Translations under genes and position numbers: made by a program
Shown: piece after piece, positions 16,635 to 24,861 of the stretch
Numbering within the stretch: position 1 is the stretch's first letter
Layout: every line of letters begins with the position of its first letter
NCBI RefSeq assembly: GCF_003590715.1
Contig: NZ_QQVY01000017.1
Span: 1 to 42,791, forward strand
Source of the DNA: Paracoccus sp. JM45
Lineage (GTDB): Bacteria; Pseudomonadota; Alphaproteobacteria; Rhodobacterales; Rhodobacteraceae
DNA: 42,791 bases
Reading direction: 5' to 3'
Notes under the pieces: model-generated
The model's input: only the letters and a program-made list of their open reading frames with translations
Database searches by the model: none
What the model was told of the DNA's origin: nothing

Positions 16635-17546
16635 TCAGTCGCCAAGGATCTGGCTGTCATCGCCATCACGGTATTGGATCAACTGTTCCTTGATGCCGCG
16701 CAGAATACGGGTTGATCGGGGGCGGTCGGCATAGGCCACAAGATTTGCGATGATATCGACCACTGCCAGTGATGCATAACGCGTCGAGGTGGCACGGAAA
16801 ATGTTCTTCCCCTCGGGCAGATCAAGCGCAATAACCACATCGGCCACCGCCGCCAACGGCGAATCCTTTTGCGTCAGCGCAATTGTGGAAATGCCGCGGT
16901 CGCGCAGCAGATCAAAGCAATGCACCAGTTCATGATTGCGACCGGTGAATGATGATCCGAAGACCACCGTTCCGGGTTCAGCTGCCGCCGCCAGCATCAG
17001 GTTCATACTGTGATCGCCCGAGGCAGCGATGCGGGCGCCCAACCGGAACAGGCGGTTCTGCATTTCATTGGCGATCATCGCCGAATTGCCACCCGACCCG
17101 AAGGCATAGATCATCTTTGCACCCGCAAGCAGGGCCACGGCCTGTTCGATCTTGGGCAGGTCCAGATTGCGGTGCATTTCGAACAGGGCGTTCTGGGCTT
17201 TGGTGACGATATCCTCGGCCACTTCCTCGGGGGTGGAGGTGACGGATTCAGGTTTCAGATACCGCAACCCGACGTAGGCGCTTTTGGCCAGCTGGACCTT
17301 GAAATCCGAAAACGACGCGCAGCCCAGACGTCGGCAGAACCGCGTCACTGTCGGCGGCGATACCCCCGCCCCCGTCGCGATGTCGGTAATAGATGCATTG
17401 GTGGCATAATTCACATCGGCCAGCACGAATTCGGCCAGTTTCTTTTCCAGAACCGACAAACGCCCGTCTTCATCCGAAAGCCCGACAATCAGATCGCTGG
17501 CCGAACCGGCACCTGCAGCCAGTGTAAAATCAGTGGGATTTGTCAT
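16635..17546 (-). CDS. RpiR/MurR-family transcriptional regulator
   Basis: 303 residues from ATG 17546 (an in-frame start 22 codons earlier is less likely). An N-terminal HTH_6 domain (about 15-90: LSVLEKKLAEFVLADVNYAT, ITDIATGAGVSPPTVTRFCR, RLGCASFSDFKVQLA) is followed by a SIS phosphosugar-binding domain (about 120-250: YAFGSGGNSAMIANEM, FGSSFTGRNHELV). Regulators of this family sense sugar phosphates, for example MurR with MurNAc-6-P. It heads the leftward unit and faces the NTF2/M81/aldolase/ROK unit, so it probably controls both. The ROK kinase product is a natural candidate effector. Palindromic operator candidates lie between the two units. Confidence 0.9.
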   Translation of the reverse strand: MTNPTDFTLAAGAGSASDLIVGLSDEDGRLSVLEKKLAEFVLADVNYATNASITDIATGAGVSPPTVTRFCRRLGCASFSDFKVQLAKSAYVGLRYLKPESVTSTPEEVAEDIVTKAQNALFEMHRNLDLPKIEQAVALLAGAKMIYAFGSGGNSAMIANEMQNRLFRLGARIAASGDHSMNLMLAAAAEPGTVVFGSSFTGRNHELVHCFDLLRDRGISTIALTQKDSPLAAVADVVIALDLPEGKNIFRATSTRYASLAVVDIIANLVAYADRPRSTRILRGIKEQLIQYRDGDDSQILGD

Positions 17547-17634
17547 GACGCTTCTTATTGCCTTCGCACCGCTATCCCTTTGCCACATCGCCATGTCATC
17601 GCATTGCTGCATAGATCATCACATCTGGCGTCAA

Positions 17635-17647
17635 GAAATTCATTTTC
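17635..17647. promoter_or_regulatory. Secondary RpiR-type operator candidate
   Basis: GAAATTCATTTTC is an imperfect repeat of the better palindrome at 17708-17721: a GAAAT arm, two bases, then ATTT followed by one extra T before the C. It lies on the rpiR side of the divergent region. Confidence 0.35.
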
Positions 17648-17707
17648 GTTATTTATGGTTATCCAGCCATATTCATCTGGATTTTTCTAGAGGTTTTCGC
17701 GCATTAT

Positions 17708-17721
17708 TGAAATGAATTTCA
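17708..17721. promoter_or_regulatory. RpiR-type operator candidate (perfect palindrome)
   Basis: TGAAAT-GA-ATTTCA is a perfect inverted repeat with a 2-base centre, 15 bases before the ATG at 17737. The shape resembles the AT-rich TG(A/T)AAT...ATT(T/A)CA sites bound by RpiR-family proteins such as HexR. Placed over the ribosome-binding region of the rightward unit, it would suit repression. Confidence 0.5.
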
Positions 17722-17736
17722 CAAGGCGATGAAAAT

Positions 17737-18243
17737 ATGACCAAACGCGATCCTTTCAAGAATCCTTTCGATGCGCAGGATGCCGACCGCTCGGCGATCT
17801 GGGACATGTTGGTGACGCGCGACATCAATGCTTTTGTGGCTGCGGATTGGGCGGCGGTGCAGGATGATTTTATCGCTGCTAATTTCACCGGCATCAGCGG
17901 GCATTTCCAAGCCGACCCGGACGGGTTCGATCTGGCCTATCCGACGTTGGAAGCCTATCGCGATGACTGGCTGGAACAGGCGCGGGATTTCGGCGCGCAG
18001 AATGCGGCGGGCGCTTATGCCGGTGATCCGCGCGACGGCATCTTTAACGCCACGCGTCTGGAACAGATCGAGATTGCCGGAGATACCGCGCTGGTACGCA
18101 AGAAATTTGACGGCGCCTTGCCGCGTACCGATGGCACCAGCGAACGCATGAACTGGCAGACGTTGTATTGGTGCCGCAAGGTTGACGGACGCTGGAAGAT
18201 TTCGGGCTTTGTCGGTTACCTGCCCCATATTCAGGACGCCTAG
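17737..18243 (+). CDS. NTF2-like (SnoaL/DUF4440-type) protein of unknown function
   Basis: 168 residues, cytoplasmic, with the pattern of a SnoaL-like cone fold. A helical N-terminal part (SAIWDMLVTRDINAFVAADW, then VQDDFIAANFTGISGHF) is followed by alternating strands (IEIAGDTALVRKKF, MNWQTLYWCRKVDGRWKISG). The ending DGRWKISGFVGYLPH is typical of this fold. It is the first gene of the rightward unit and ends 2 bases before the M81 gene, so co-expression is near certain. Such proteins can be isomerases, dehydratases, lyases or ligand binders. No catalytic set can be assigned. AAGGCGATGAAAAT precedes the ATG as a possible, rather distant ribosome-binding site. Confidence 0.75.
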   Translation: MTKRDPFKNPFDAQDADRSAIWDMLVTRDINAFVAADWAAVQDDFIAANFTGISGHFQADPDGFDLAYPTLEAYRDDWLEQARDFGAQNAAGAYAGDPRDGIFNATRLEQIEIAGDTALVRKKFDGALPRTDGTSERMNWQTLYWCRKVDGRWKISGFVGYLPHIQDA

Positions 18244-18245
18244 TG

Positions 18246-19748
18246 ATGGACGCCCCCGCAAAACGCATTTTCGTGGCGGCCATGGCGACCGAAACGAACA
18301 CATTTTCGCCGATCAATATTGACCGGCGCGCGTTCGAGGATTCCTTTTACGCCCCCCCCGGTACCCATCCCGATACCCCGACATTGTGCACAGCGCCAAT
18401 TCCCGTCGGGCGCAAGGTTTGTGCGGCGAAAGGCTGGACGTTGATCGAAGGCACTGCGACATGGGCCGATCCGGCCGGATTGGTTTCGGGTCTCACCCAT
18501 ACCGGCTTGCGGGATGAAATTATACAGCAGCTGCAAGCTGCGATGCCAGTCGATGCCGTGGTGCTGGGTTTGCACGGGGCCATGGTTGCGCAAGGCTGTA
18601 TCGATCCCGAGGGGGATTTGCTGACGCGGGTGCGTGAAATTGTTGGCCCCGATGTGCTGGTTTGCGCCGAAATGGACCCGCATAGCCACTTGACCGCCAA
18701 GCGGGTTGCGGCAGCCGATTTCTTTGTGTTTTTCAAGGAATTTCCGCATACTGATTTTGTCGATCGTGCCGCCGACCTGTGGGCCATCGTCGTTGATACA
18801 TTGGAGGGGCGCGTCAAACCGGTCATGTCCACATTCGACTGCCGGATGATCGACGTTTTTCCGACGTCCCGCCAGCCGATGCGGGGGTTCGTAGACCAGA
18901 TGATGGCAATCGAGGCATCAGACCCCAAAGTGCTGTCCCTGTCAGCGGTTCATGGTTTTATGGCCGGTGATGTGCCGGAAATGGGCAGCCACATGGTCGC
19001 AGTGACCGATGGCGATGCGGCCTATGGAACTGAATTGGCAAAAAGCCTCGGCATGGAATTATTTTCCAATCGTGGGCGGCATATGATGCCGACACTGGAT
19101 GAAGCTCGGGCTGTCAGGCAGGCCATGCAGGCCAAGAACGGCCCCGTCGTCGTTGCAGATATGTGGGATAACCCCGGTGGTGGCACTGCAGGGGATGCGA
19201 CGGTCATCCTGAAACAGCTGATGGCCTGCGGCGCAACCGATGTTGCGGTGGGCACTATATGGGATCCTGTTGCGGTCAACCTTTGTCGCGCCGCTGGTGC
19301 GGGCGCGATATTCACCCTTAGGTTCGGCGCGAAATCCGCCCCCCTGACGGGCGAGCCTGTCGATGCGCCGGTCCGTGTCGTGACGGTGGTCGAGGATGCG
19401 GCCATGACCTTTGGCGAAAGCATCGCCCCTTTCGGCCCCGCAGCCCGGATTGCGCTGCTGGATGACAGGGGTGCGCCAACCGGTATTCAGGTTATTCTGA
19501 ATACCGTACGGGCACAAAGCTATGACCCATCGCTGTTTACGGTCATGGGGCTGGACCCGTTGTCGCAAAAAATTCTTGTGATCAAATCGACGAACCACTT
19601 CTATGCGGCATTCCAGCCGATCGCATCGCAGATCCTGTATTGTTCGGCGGGCAAGCCCTATCCCAATGATCCGGCAACCAACCTCTATCGCAATGTCCGG
19701 CACGATATTTGGCCGCGCATTGCCGACCCTTTCGCGCAGGAGCAGTGA
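18246..19748 (+). CDS. M81-family (MlrC-like) metallopeptidase, paralogue 2
   Basis: 500 residues from ATG 18246; a GTG one codon earlier overlaps the preceding stop. The N-terminus KRIFVAAMATETNTFSPI matches the family start. Asp144-x-His146 (EMDPHSH) and His168 (EFPHTDFVD) repeat the likely zinc set, again with 22 residues between the histidines. VADMWDNPGGGTAGDATV near 308-325 is the second signature. The C-terminal part ends with KSTNHFYAAFQPIASQILYC, a good match to the family's K-S-xxHF pattern. It lies 1 base before the D-threonine-aldolase-like gene, a pairing I believe recurs in proteobacteria. It probably opens an amide or lactam bond, producing the substrate of that enzyme, but this is inference. 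Confidence 0.88.
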   Translation: MDAPAKRIFVAAMATETNTFSPINIDRRAFEDSFYAPPGTHPDTPTLCTAPIPVGRKVCAAKGWTLIEGTATWADPAGLVSGLTHTGLRDEIIQQLQAAMPVDAVVLGLHGAMVAQGCIDPEGDLLTRVREIVGPDVLVCAEMDPHSHLTAKRVAAADFFVFFKEFPHTDFVDRAADLWAIVVDTLEGRVKPVMSTFDCRMIDVFPTSRQPMRGFVDQMMAIEASDPKVLSLSAVHGFMAGDVPEMGSHMVAVTDGDAAYGTELAKSLGMELFSNRGRHMMPTLDEARAVRQAMQAKNGPVVVADMWDNPGGGTAGDATVILKQLMACGATDVAVGTIWDPVAVNLCRAAGAGAIFTLRFGAKSAPLTGEPVDAPVRVVTVVEDAAMTFGESIAPFGPAARIALLDDRGAPTGIQVILNTVRAQSYDPSLFTVMGLDPLSQKILVIKSTNHFYAAFQPIASQILYCSAGKPYPNDPATNLYRNVRHDIWPRIADPFAQEQ

Positions 19749-19749
19749 T

Positions 19750-20838
19750 ATGGATTTCCCATGGCCCAAAACCGGCACGCCGCTGAATGATGTGCTGACA
19801 CCCGTTCCGGTCATCGACGAAGATCGCCTGACGGGCAATATCACCCGCGCACAGGATTACATGACACGTCATGGGCTGGCGTTCCGGCCCCATATCAAGA
19901 CGCATAAGATTCCGCAGGTCGCGCGGCAGCAAACCGATGCCGGTGCCATCGGCATCAATTGCCAGAAACTATCCGAGGCCGAGGTCTTTGCCGATGCCGG
20001 TTTCGACGACATCCTGATCACCTATAATATTCTGGGGGCGGCGCGGTTGGCGCGGCTGGTGGCATTGAATGACCGCGTCACCACCTTGCGCGTTGTCGCC
20101 GACAGCGCCGAAACGGTTGCAGGCCTTTCGGCGGCTGTCGGGCAGGGTAAACCACTGGCGGTTCTGGTGGAATGCGACACCGGTGCCGGACGCTGCGGTG
20201 TTCAGAGCGTTGCGCAGGCCATCGCTTTGGCCCGGCACATTACTGCCAGTTCCGGTCTGGTTTTTGACGGGCTGCTGACCTATCCCCCCGTCGGCGGAGC
20301 GGCTGCGGTTGAGGCGTTCTTGCAAGCCGCAATGGCACAGCTGGCGGCCCTTGGTATTCCCTGTCCCGTGCGATCCAGCGGCGGTAGCCCCGATCTGTTT
20401 TCCGCACATCTGGTGCCAAGCGCAACCGAACACCGCGCGGGCACCTATGTCTATAACGACCGGTCCATGGTGCGGGCGGGGGAATGCGGGCCGGATGATC
20501 TGGCGATGAATGTTCTGACGACGGTTGTCTCTTGCCCGACGCCGACGCGCGCTGTGCTTGATGCGGGGTCCAAGGCGCTGACATCGGATCTGCTGGGGTT
20601 TAAAGATTATGGCATTATTCCGTCCTTGCCCGGTGCGCGTATCGTGTCGCTGTCCGAAGAACATGCCGTTGTCGATCTGACTGCTTGTACTGTTCCGGCC
20701 CCCGCTATCGGGACACAGCTGCGCGTGGTCCCCAACCATACCTGCGTGGTCACGAACCTGTTCGACCGTATTGTTTTCCATCGCGACGGTGTCGTGACGC
20801 GGGTTTTGCCTGTCGCGGCACGCGGGGCCGTCTGGTAA
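19750..20838 (+). CDS. D-threonine aldolase / DSD1-like PLP enzyme
   Basis: 362 residues; ATG 19750 directly follows the M81 stop. It is a fold-type III (alanine-racemase-like) PLP protein: TPVPVIDEDRLTGNI opens the family, FRPHIKTHKIPQVA holds the PLP lysine (Lys50), and VECDTGAGRCGV and RSSGGSPDLF are phosphate/substrate-side blocks. The C-terminal beta domain carries the metal pair His330-x-Cys332 in VPNHTCVVTN, as in D-threonine aldolases, D-serine dehydratases and 3-hydroxy-D-aspartate aldolases. The reaction would be retro-aldol cleavage or dehydration of a D-beta-hydroxy amino acid. Which one cannot be told from sequence. It overlaps the ROK gene by one base (TAATG). Confidence 0.87.
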   Translation: MDFPWPKTGTPLNDVLTPVPVIDEDRLTGNITRAQDYMTRHGLAFRPHIKTHKIPQVARQQTDAGAIGINCQKLSEAEVFADAGFDDILITYNILGAARLARLVALNDRVTTLRVVADSAETVAGLSAAVGQGKPLAVLVECDTGAGRCGVQSVAQAIALARHITASSGLVFDGLLTYPPVGGAAAVEAFLQAAMAQLAALGIPCPVRSSGGSPDLFSAHLVPSATEHRAGTYVYNDRSMVRAGECGPDDLAMNVLTTVVSCPTPTRAVLDAGSKALTSDLLGFKDYGIIPSLPGARIVSLSEEHAVVDLTACTVPAPAIGTQLRVVPNHTCVVTNLFDRIVFHRDGVVTRVLPVAARGAVW

Positions 20839-21773
20839 TGATCCTGTGCTTTGATATCGGGGGAACGACCATCAAGGCGGCGCAGGCCACCAGCGTGACC
20901 GATGTGACCCTGATAGCGCGCATTCCGACGCCGATATATGATTTTACAGCCTTTGTCGGGGTGCTGGCCGATATTGTGGCGCAAGCACCCGTACCGCCAC
21001 AAGCGCTTGCCTTTTCGATTGCGGGCGTTGTTGATCCCGATACCGGACGCGCCACCATGGCTAATATTCCCTGCCTGACGGGACGGAATCTGAAGGATGA
21101 TTTGCAACAGGTATTGGGCTTGCCGGTGGTGCTGGCCAATGATGCCGATTGTTTTGCGCTGGCCGAATCTGCGACAGGTGCAGGGCAGGGCCATCACGTG
21201 GTTTTCGGCCTGATCCTTGGAACGGGGGTCGGCGGCGGCATTGTCGTGCGGGGCAGCCTGATCAACAGTGGCGGTTTTGCGGGCGAAATCGGCCACGGGC
21301 CTGTCGCGCAGCGGGTGATCGACCAGCCGCAAATCACCCTGCCGGCCTTCGCCTGCGGTTGCGGGCAAACCGGCTGCCTTGACGCCGTTTGTTCGGCCCG
21401 CGGCATCGAACGCCTTCACCGCCATCTTCATGGTGACCGGCCCTGCGACAGCCGCGACATTGTCGCGGCCTGGGAACGGGGTGATGTCGATGCCACAACC
21501 ACAATTGACGTCTGGCTAGCGCTGCTGGCGGGTCCGCTGGCGATGGTCCAGAACGTGTTAGGGGCGGGGATCATCGCTGCGGGCGGCGGGCTGTCCACAT
21601 CCGCCCCGTTGATTAATGCGCTGGACGCCGCGGTGCGCGACAGATGCCTGCGCCGCTTTGATCGACCATTGGTGGTGCCCGCCCGCTGCACCGTCGAACC
21701 TGGCCTGATCGGCGCAGCCCTTCTGGGGCTTCGGCATATCACTGCCCTTTTTGGGACAGAACTGCGAAAATAG
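20838..21773 (+). CDS. ROK-family sugar kinase (N-acetylglucosamine-kinase-like)
   Basis: 311 residues. DIGGTTIK at 6-13 is the ATP phosphate loop, NDAD at 101-104 holds the catalytic Asp102, and GTGVGGGIV at 128-136 follows. His153 (EIGHGPV) and the cysteines of CGCGQTGC (173, 175, 180) make the ROK zinc site. The EIGH glutamate at 150 is typical of kinases acting on glucose or N-acetyl-hexosamines. The ATG shares its A with the aldolase stop. Together with the GH20 enzyme, phosphorylation of GlcNAc, GalNAc or a related amino sugar is the most economical role. No deacetylase (nagA) or deaminase (nagB) is present, so later steps must be elsewhere. Confidence 0.87.
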   Translation: MILCFDIGGTTIKAAQATSVTDVTLIARIPTPIYDFTAFVGVLADIVAQAPVPPQALAFSIAGVVDPDTGRATMANIPCLTGRNLKDDLQQVLGLPVVLANDADCFALAESATGAGQGHHVVFGLILGTGVGGGIVVRGSLINSGGFAGEIGHGPVAQRVIDQPQITLPAFACGCGQTGCLDAVCSARGIERLHRHLHGDRPCDSRDIVAAWERGDVDATTTIDVWLALLAGPLAMVQNVLGAGIIAAGGGLSTSAPLINALDAAVRDRCLRRFDRPLVVPARCTVEPGLIGAALLGLRHITALFGTELRK

Positions 21774-21834
21774 AGGCACACGTGAAAACGAATTACACAG
21801 CTTGGGTTCTGCAAAAGAATTCAAGCGAAATTTC

Positions 21835-21853
21835 TTGACGTAACGCTATAGAT
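21835..21853 (+). promoter_or_regulatory. -35-like box with overlapping LacI-type operator candidate
   Basis: TTGACG (21835-21840) is followed at once by TAACGCTATA (21841-21850). This matches 9 of 10 positions of TAACGATATA, the core (reverse strand) of the repeated boxes flanking the lacI intergenic region at 28350 and 28466. There too the box directly follows a TTGAC element. It is 42 bases before the Gfo/Idh/MocA start and would let the LacI protein control this importer unit as well. Confidence 0.4.
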
Positions 21854-21894
21854 CCGGTCAGATTTAGAAAAATAATTTCGTGCGGGGAGTCGAC

Positions 21895-23058
21895 ATGAAG
21901 GTCGCGATCATCGGACTTGGGTTCAGGCTTGGCTATCTTGGTCATGTTTTTAACCAGATAGACCCTGACTTCCAGATTGTCGGCTATCATGACCCCGAAC
22001 CGGCAGGGCTGGCAACGCTGGCTGAACATCATATCAACCCCGGTGTGCAATATTCATCCCCCGAAGACCTGGTGAAAGCTGGCGGTTACGACCTGCTAAT
22101 GATCGGTTCACCGAACCATTTGCATTTGGATCATATCCGCTTGGGCCTGCAGGCGGATAACAAGATTTTTTCGGAAAAGCCCATCGTTTCCACCATTGAG
22201 CAAACCTATGAACTGGCCCGCCTGATGGCTGGCCACAGCCCCGACCAGTTACTGGTCGGTCTGGTGCTGCGATATGCACCACTGTATCGCGACTTGCTGG
22301 CTGCGCGCGATCAGGGAATGCTGGGAACGATCGTCTCGGTCGAGGCGGCAGAACATATTTTCCCCTATCATGGCGCGTTTTTCATGCGCGACTGGCGGCG
22401 GTATGAAAAATGGTCCGGCAGTTTTATGTTGGAAAAATGCTGCCATGATCTGGACCTGTATAACAGTCTGATCGGGGCGCGTCCCGAACGGGTTGCCAGC
22501 TTTGGCGGCCGCAAGACCTTTGTGCCCGAAAACGACCTGCGCAACGAAGGCATCAACGATCTGGACCTGTACCACCGCAAGCCTTCGGGCTGGAACGGGT
22601 CGGACAGGGTCTTTGATAATGACGGCGATATCATCGACTATCAGGTAGCGATTATCGAATACGCCAATGGCGTTGGTATGAACTTCCACACCAATCTGAA
22701 TGCGCCCGACCAGTTCCGCCGCTTTGCGGTATTCGGCACCAAAGGTCAGGCCGAGGGTGATTTTATCCGCGCGCAGTTCAAGGTGACCGATGTGCGGTCC
22801 GAGCAGACGAAAATCGACAAGACCTATCAGGCCAGCGCGCTGTCACATCACTATGGTGCGGATGAAACCATGGCCGCCGAGGTGATTGCGAATGTCATGA
22901 AGAACGGCCCCCTTCCAGTATCTCCGCTGGACGCATTGGAGGCAGGCATTCTGGCGCTGTCCATCGATGATGCGCGCCGGACCAGACAGGTCGTCGATAT
23001 GCGCCCCGTCTGGGACCGCTATGACGAGGCTTTGGTACGAAAAGGTGTCATGGCATGA
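21895..23058 (+). CDS. Gfo/Idh/MocA-family oxidoreductase
   Basis: 387 residues from ATG 21895, preceded by GGGGAG at a 5-base spacing. The Rossmann start is VAIIGLGFRLG (the usual GxGxxG is altered here to GLGFRLG). SPNHLH near 80 and the nicotinamide-site SEKPI near 97-101 follow. The catalytic-domain block GSFMLEKCCHDLDLYNSLIG has the conserved Lys and His of the family. It starts a new transcription unit 121 bases after the ROK gene and overlaps the first permease gene by 4 bases (ATGA). Coupling to an importer suggests it acts early on the imported glycoside or sugar, for example oxidation to a keto intermediate. Cofactor and substrate are not known. Confidence 0.87.
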   Translation: MKVAIIGLGFRLGYLGHVFNQIDPDFQIVGYHDPEPAGLATLAEHHINPGVQYSSPEDLVKAGGYDLLMIGSPNHLHLDHIRLGLQADNKIFSEKPIVSTIEQTYELARLMAGHSPDQLLVGLVLRYAPLYRDLLAARDQGMLGTIVSVEAAEHIFPYHGAFFMRDWRRYEKWSGSFMLEKCCHDLDLYNSLIGARPERVASFGGRKTFVPENDLRNEGINDLDLYHRKPSGWNGSDRVFDNDGDIIDYQVAIIEYANGVGMNFHTNLNAPDQFRRFAVFGTKGQAEGDFIRAQFKVTDVRSEQTKIDKTYQASALSHHYGADETMAAEVIANVMKNGPLPVSPLDALEAGILALSIDDARRTRQVVDMRPVWDRYDEALVRKGVMA

Positions 23059-23939
23059 CCCAATCCCGCGCCGCATGGTATTTCGCATGGGCGCTGTTGG
23101 CCCCTGCCGTTCTTTATATCGTGATCATCGTGGCATGGCCCCTGATCGAAACTGTCCGGTTGTCTTTTACCAATGCATCGCTGCGCCGGACCTATGACTA
23201 TGTCGGCTGGATCAATTACCAGAAGATCTTTGACAGGGATTTCCTTGAAATCATCCTGCGGACCTTCACATGGACGTTCTTCTCGGTGCTGTTGAAAATG
23301 GTTATCGGGACGTTCGGCGCGGTCTTACTGAACTGCGCGGTGCCGGGGCGGCATGTGTTCCGGTTGCTGACCATGCCACCGTGGATCGTGCCGATGGCCA
23401 TCGGCATCTTTATGTGGGGCTGGATGTATAACGGCCAGTTCGGGATGATCTCGGGGCTGTTGCAGCGCTTCGGGTTTGTGGACGGGCCGGTCGCGTTTCT
23501 GGCCTATGGGCATTCGGCCTATTGGGCGACGATTGTTACCGATGTCTGGATCGGTGTGCCGATGGTCACCATCTATTTTCTGGCTGCGATCCAGTCCATC
23601 CCGCGCGACCTCTACGAGGCGGCATGGACCGATGGCGCCAGCCGCTGGATGCGGTTCCGCCGCATCACCATGCCGTTGATGGCCCCTGCCGTCATCACCA
23701 TGTCGATGCTGTCGCTGATTGCCACGTTCAACAGCTTCGACATCATCTGGATTCTGACGCAGGGCGGACCATCAGGCGAAACCACGACGATGATCATCGA
23801 CACCTATGCCACAGCCATCGGGTCAAAAAAATACGGCGAAGGCGCAGCGCGGGCCGTGGTGATCTGTCTTTTCCTTTCGTTGTTCTGCATCGCCTATTTC
23901 CGCATGACCCGCCGTCTTGCCGGCACTGACAAGGCATAA
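23055..23939 (+). CDS. CUT1-type ABC sugar transporter permease (MalF-like), system 1
   Basis: 294 residues, about six transmembrane segments beginning WYFAWALLAPAVLYIVIIVA. The permease coupling motif EAAWTDGASRWMRFRRITMP (EAA---G) lies near residues 191-210 and docks the ATPase. The start overlaps the oxidoreductase gene by 4 bases and the stop is 10 bases before the second permease. It forms the inner-membrane channel with the next gene and belongs to the MalFG-type carbohydrate importers (CUT1). Confidence 0.92.
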   Translation: MTQSRAAWYFAWALLAPAVLYIVIIVAWPLIETVRLSFTNASLRRTYDYVGWINYQKIFDRDFLEIILRTFTWTFFSVLLKMVIGTFGAVLLNCAVPGRHVFRLLTMPPWIVPMAIGIFMWGWMYNGQFGMISGLLQRFGFVDGPVAFLAYGHSAYWATIVTDVWIGVPMVTIYFLAAIQSIPRDLYEAAWTDGASRWMRFRRITMPLMAPAVITMSMLSLIATFNSFDIIWILTQGGPSGETTTMIIDTYATAIGSKKYGEGAARAVVICLFLSLFCIAYFRMTRRLAGTDKA

Positions 23940-23949
23940 GGAACAGATC

Positions 23950-24831
23950 ATGGTGAACCCTTTTTCCAGACATGACAGCACCCGCGCGATGATCGACCGC
24001 TATCGCTGGTGGGAACTGATTTGCATCTATTGCGGCATCGCAGTCTTCCTGTTTTTCATGCTGGCTCCTTTCCTCGAAGGGTTTCTGGTCAGCCTGAAAC
24101 CGCTCGAGCAGTTGTTTTCATCGCCCTATACCTTCTGGCCCGAAAACGGGTCTTTCGCTGCCTATCGTACCATGTGGGACAGCGTGCCGATGTTTGCGCT
24201 GTATATCTTCAATTCCTTGCTGATCAGCGCCGTATCGACGGTAATTGTACTGGTTCTGGTGGTTCCGGCGGCCTATGCCTTTGCGCGTTTCAAGTTCAAG
24301 GGCATGGGGCTGGTGCTGGGCGGGTTTCTGGCCGTCTCGATGTTCTCGGGGGCGGTGCTATTGATCCCGCTGTTCCGTCTGATGCGGACCTTGGGGATGC
24401 TGAACACCTATTGGGCAATGATCATTCCGGGCGCGGCATTTTTGATCCCGGCCGCGATCTGGTTGCTGCGCACCTATATGATGCGGATCCCGCCCGAACT
24501 GAACGAGGCCGCCTATATGGACGGCGCATCCCAGTTCTATACCTTCCGCCGGGTGATCTTGCCGATTGCCCGCCCCGGCATCGTTGTCGTTGCGATCATG
24601 ACCTTCATCGGGGCCTATGCACAGCAGTTCATCTTTGCGCTGACCTTCAACTCCAAGACCGAATATATGCCGCTGCCCGTCGGGCTGTTCGCCTATTTCG
24701 GCAAGCAGGAGGTGATCTGGAACGAATTGATGGCGGCCAGCTTTGTCGGCATCGCGCCGGCACTGGTCATCATCTTCTTCCTGCAACGCTATCTTGTCGG
24801 CGGTCTGACCGCGGGCGCGGTAAAACAATAA
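23950..24831 (+). CDS. CUT1-type ABC sugar transporter permease (MalG-like), system 1
   Basis: 293 residues; AAGGA seven bases before ATG 23950. Six predicted membrane segments starting WELICIYCGIAVFLFFMLAP, with the EAA loop EAAYMDGASQFYTFRRVILP near residues 182-201. It partners the preceding permease. It is followed after 30 bases by the substrate-binding protein gene, placing the binding protein after the permeases, the reverse of system 2. Confidence 0.92.
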   Translation: MVNPFSRHDSTRAMIDRYRWWELICIYCGIAVFLFFMLAPFLEGFLVSLKPLEQLFSSPYTFWPENGSFAAYRTMWDSVPMFALYIFNSLLISAVSTVIVLVLVVPAAYAFARFKFKGMGLVLGGFLAVSMFSGAVLLIPLFRLMRTLGMLNTYWAMIIPGAAFLIPAAIWLLRTYMMRIPPELNEAAYMDGASQFYTFRRVILPIARPGIVVVAIMTFIGAYAQQFIFALTFNSKTEYMPLPVGLFAYFGKQEVIWNELMAASFVGIAPALVIIFFLQRYLVGGLTAGAVKQ

Positions 24832-24861
24832 TAAAAACCAATTCCAACAAGGAGAGTGAAC

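Noticed and set aside
18246..19748. Recent duplication of the two M81 genes
   Set aside because: They share only family signatures, differ in length and in most residues, so they are old paralogues or separately acquired.
21895..23058. GH109 NAD-dependent alpha-N-acetylgalactosaminidase
   Set aside because: The substrate context is tempting, but the protein is shorter than GH109 enzymes and I cannot see their specific motifs; kept as a general Gfo/Idh/MocA oxidoreductase.
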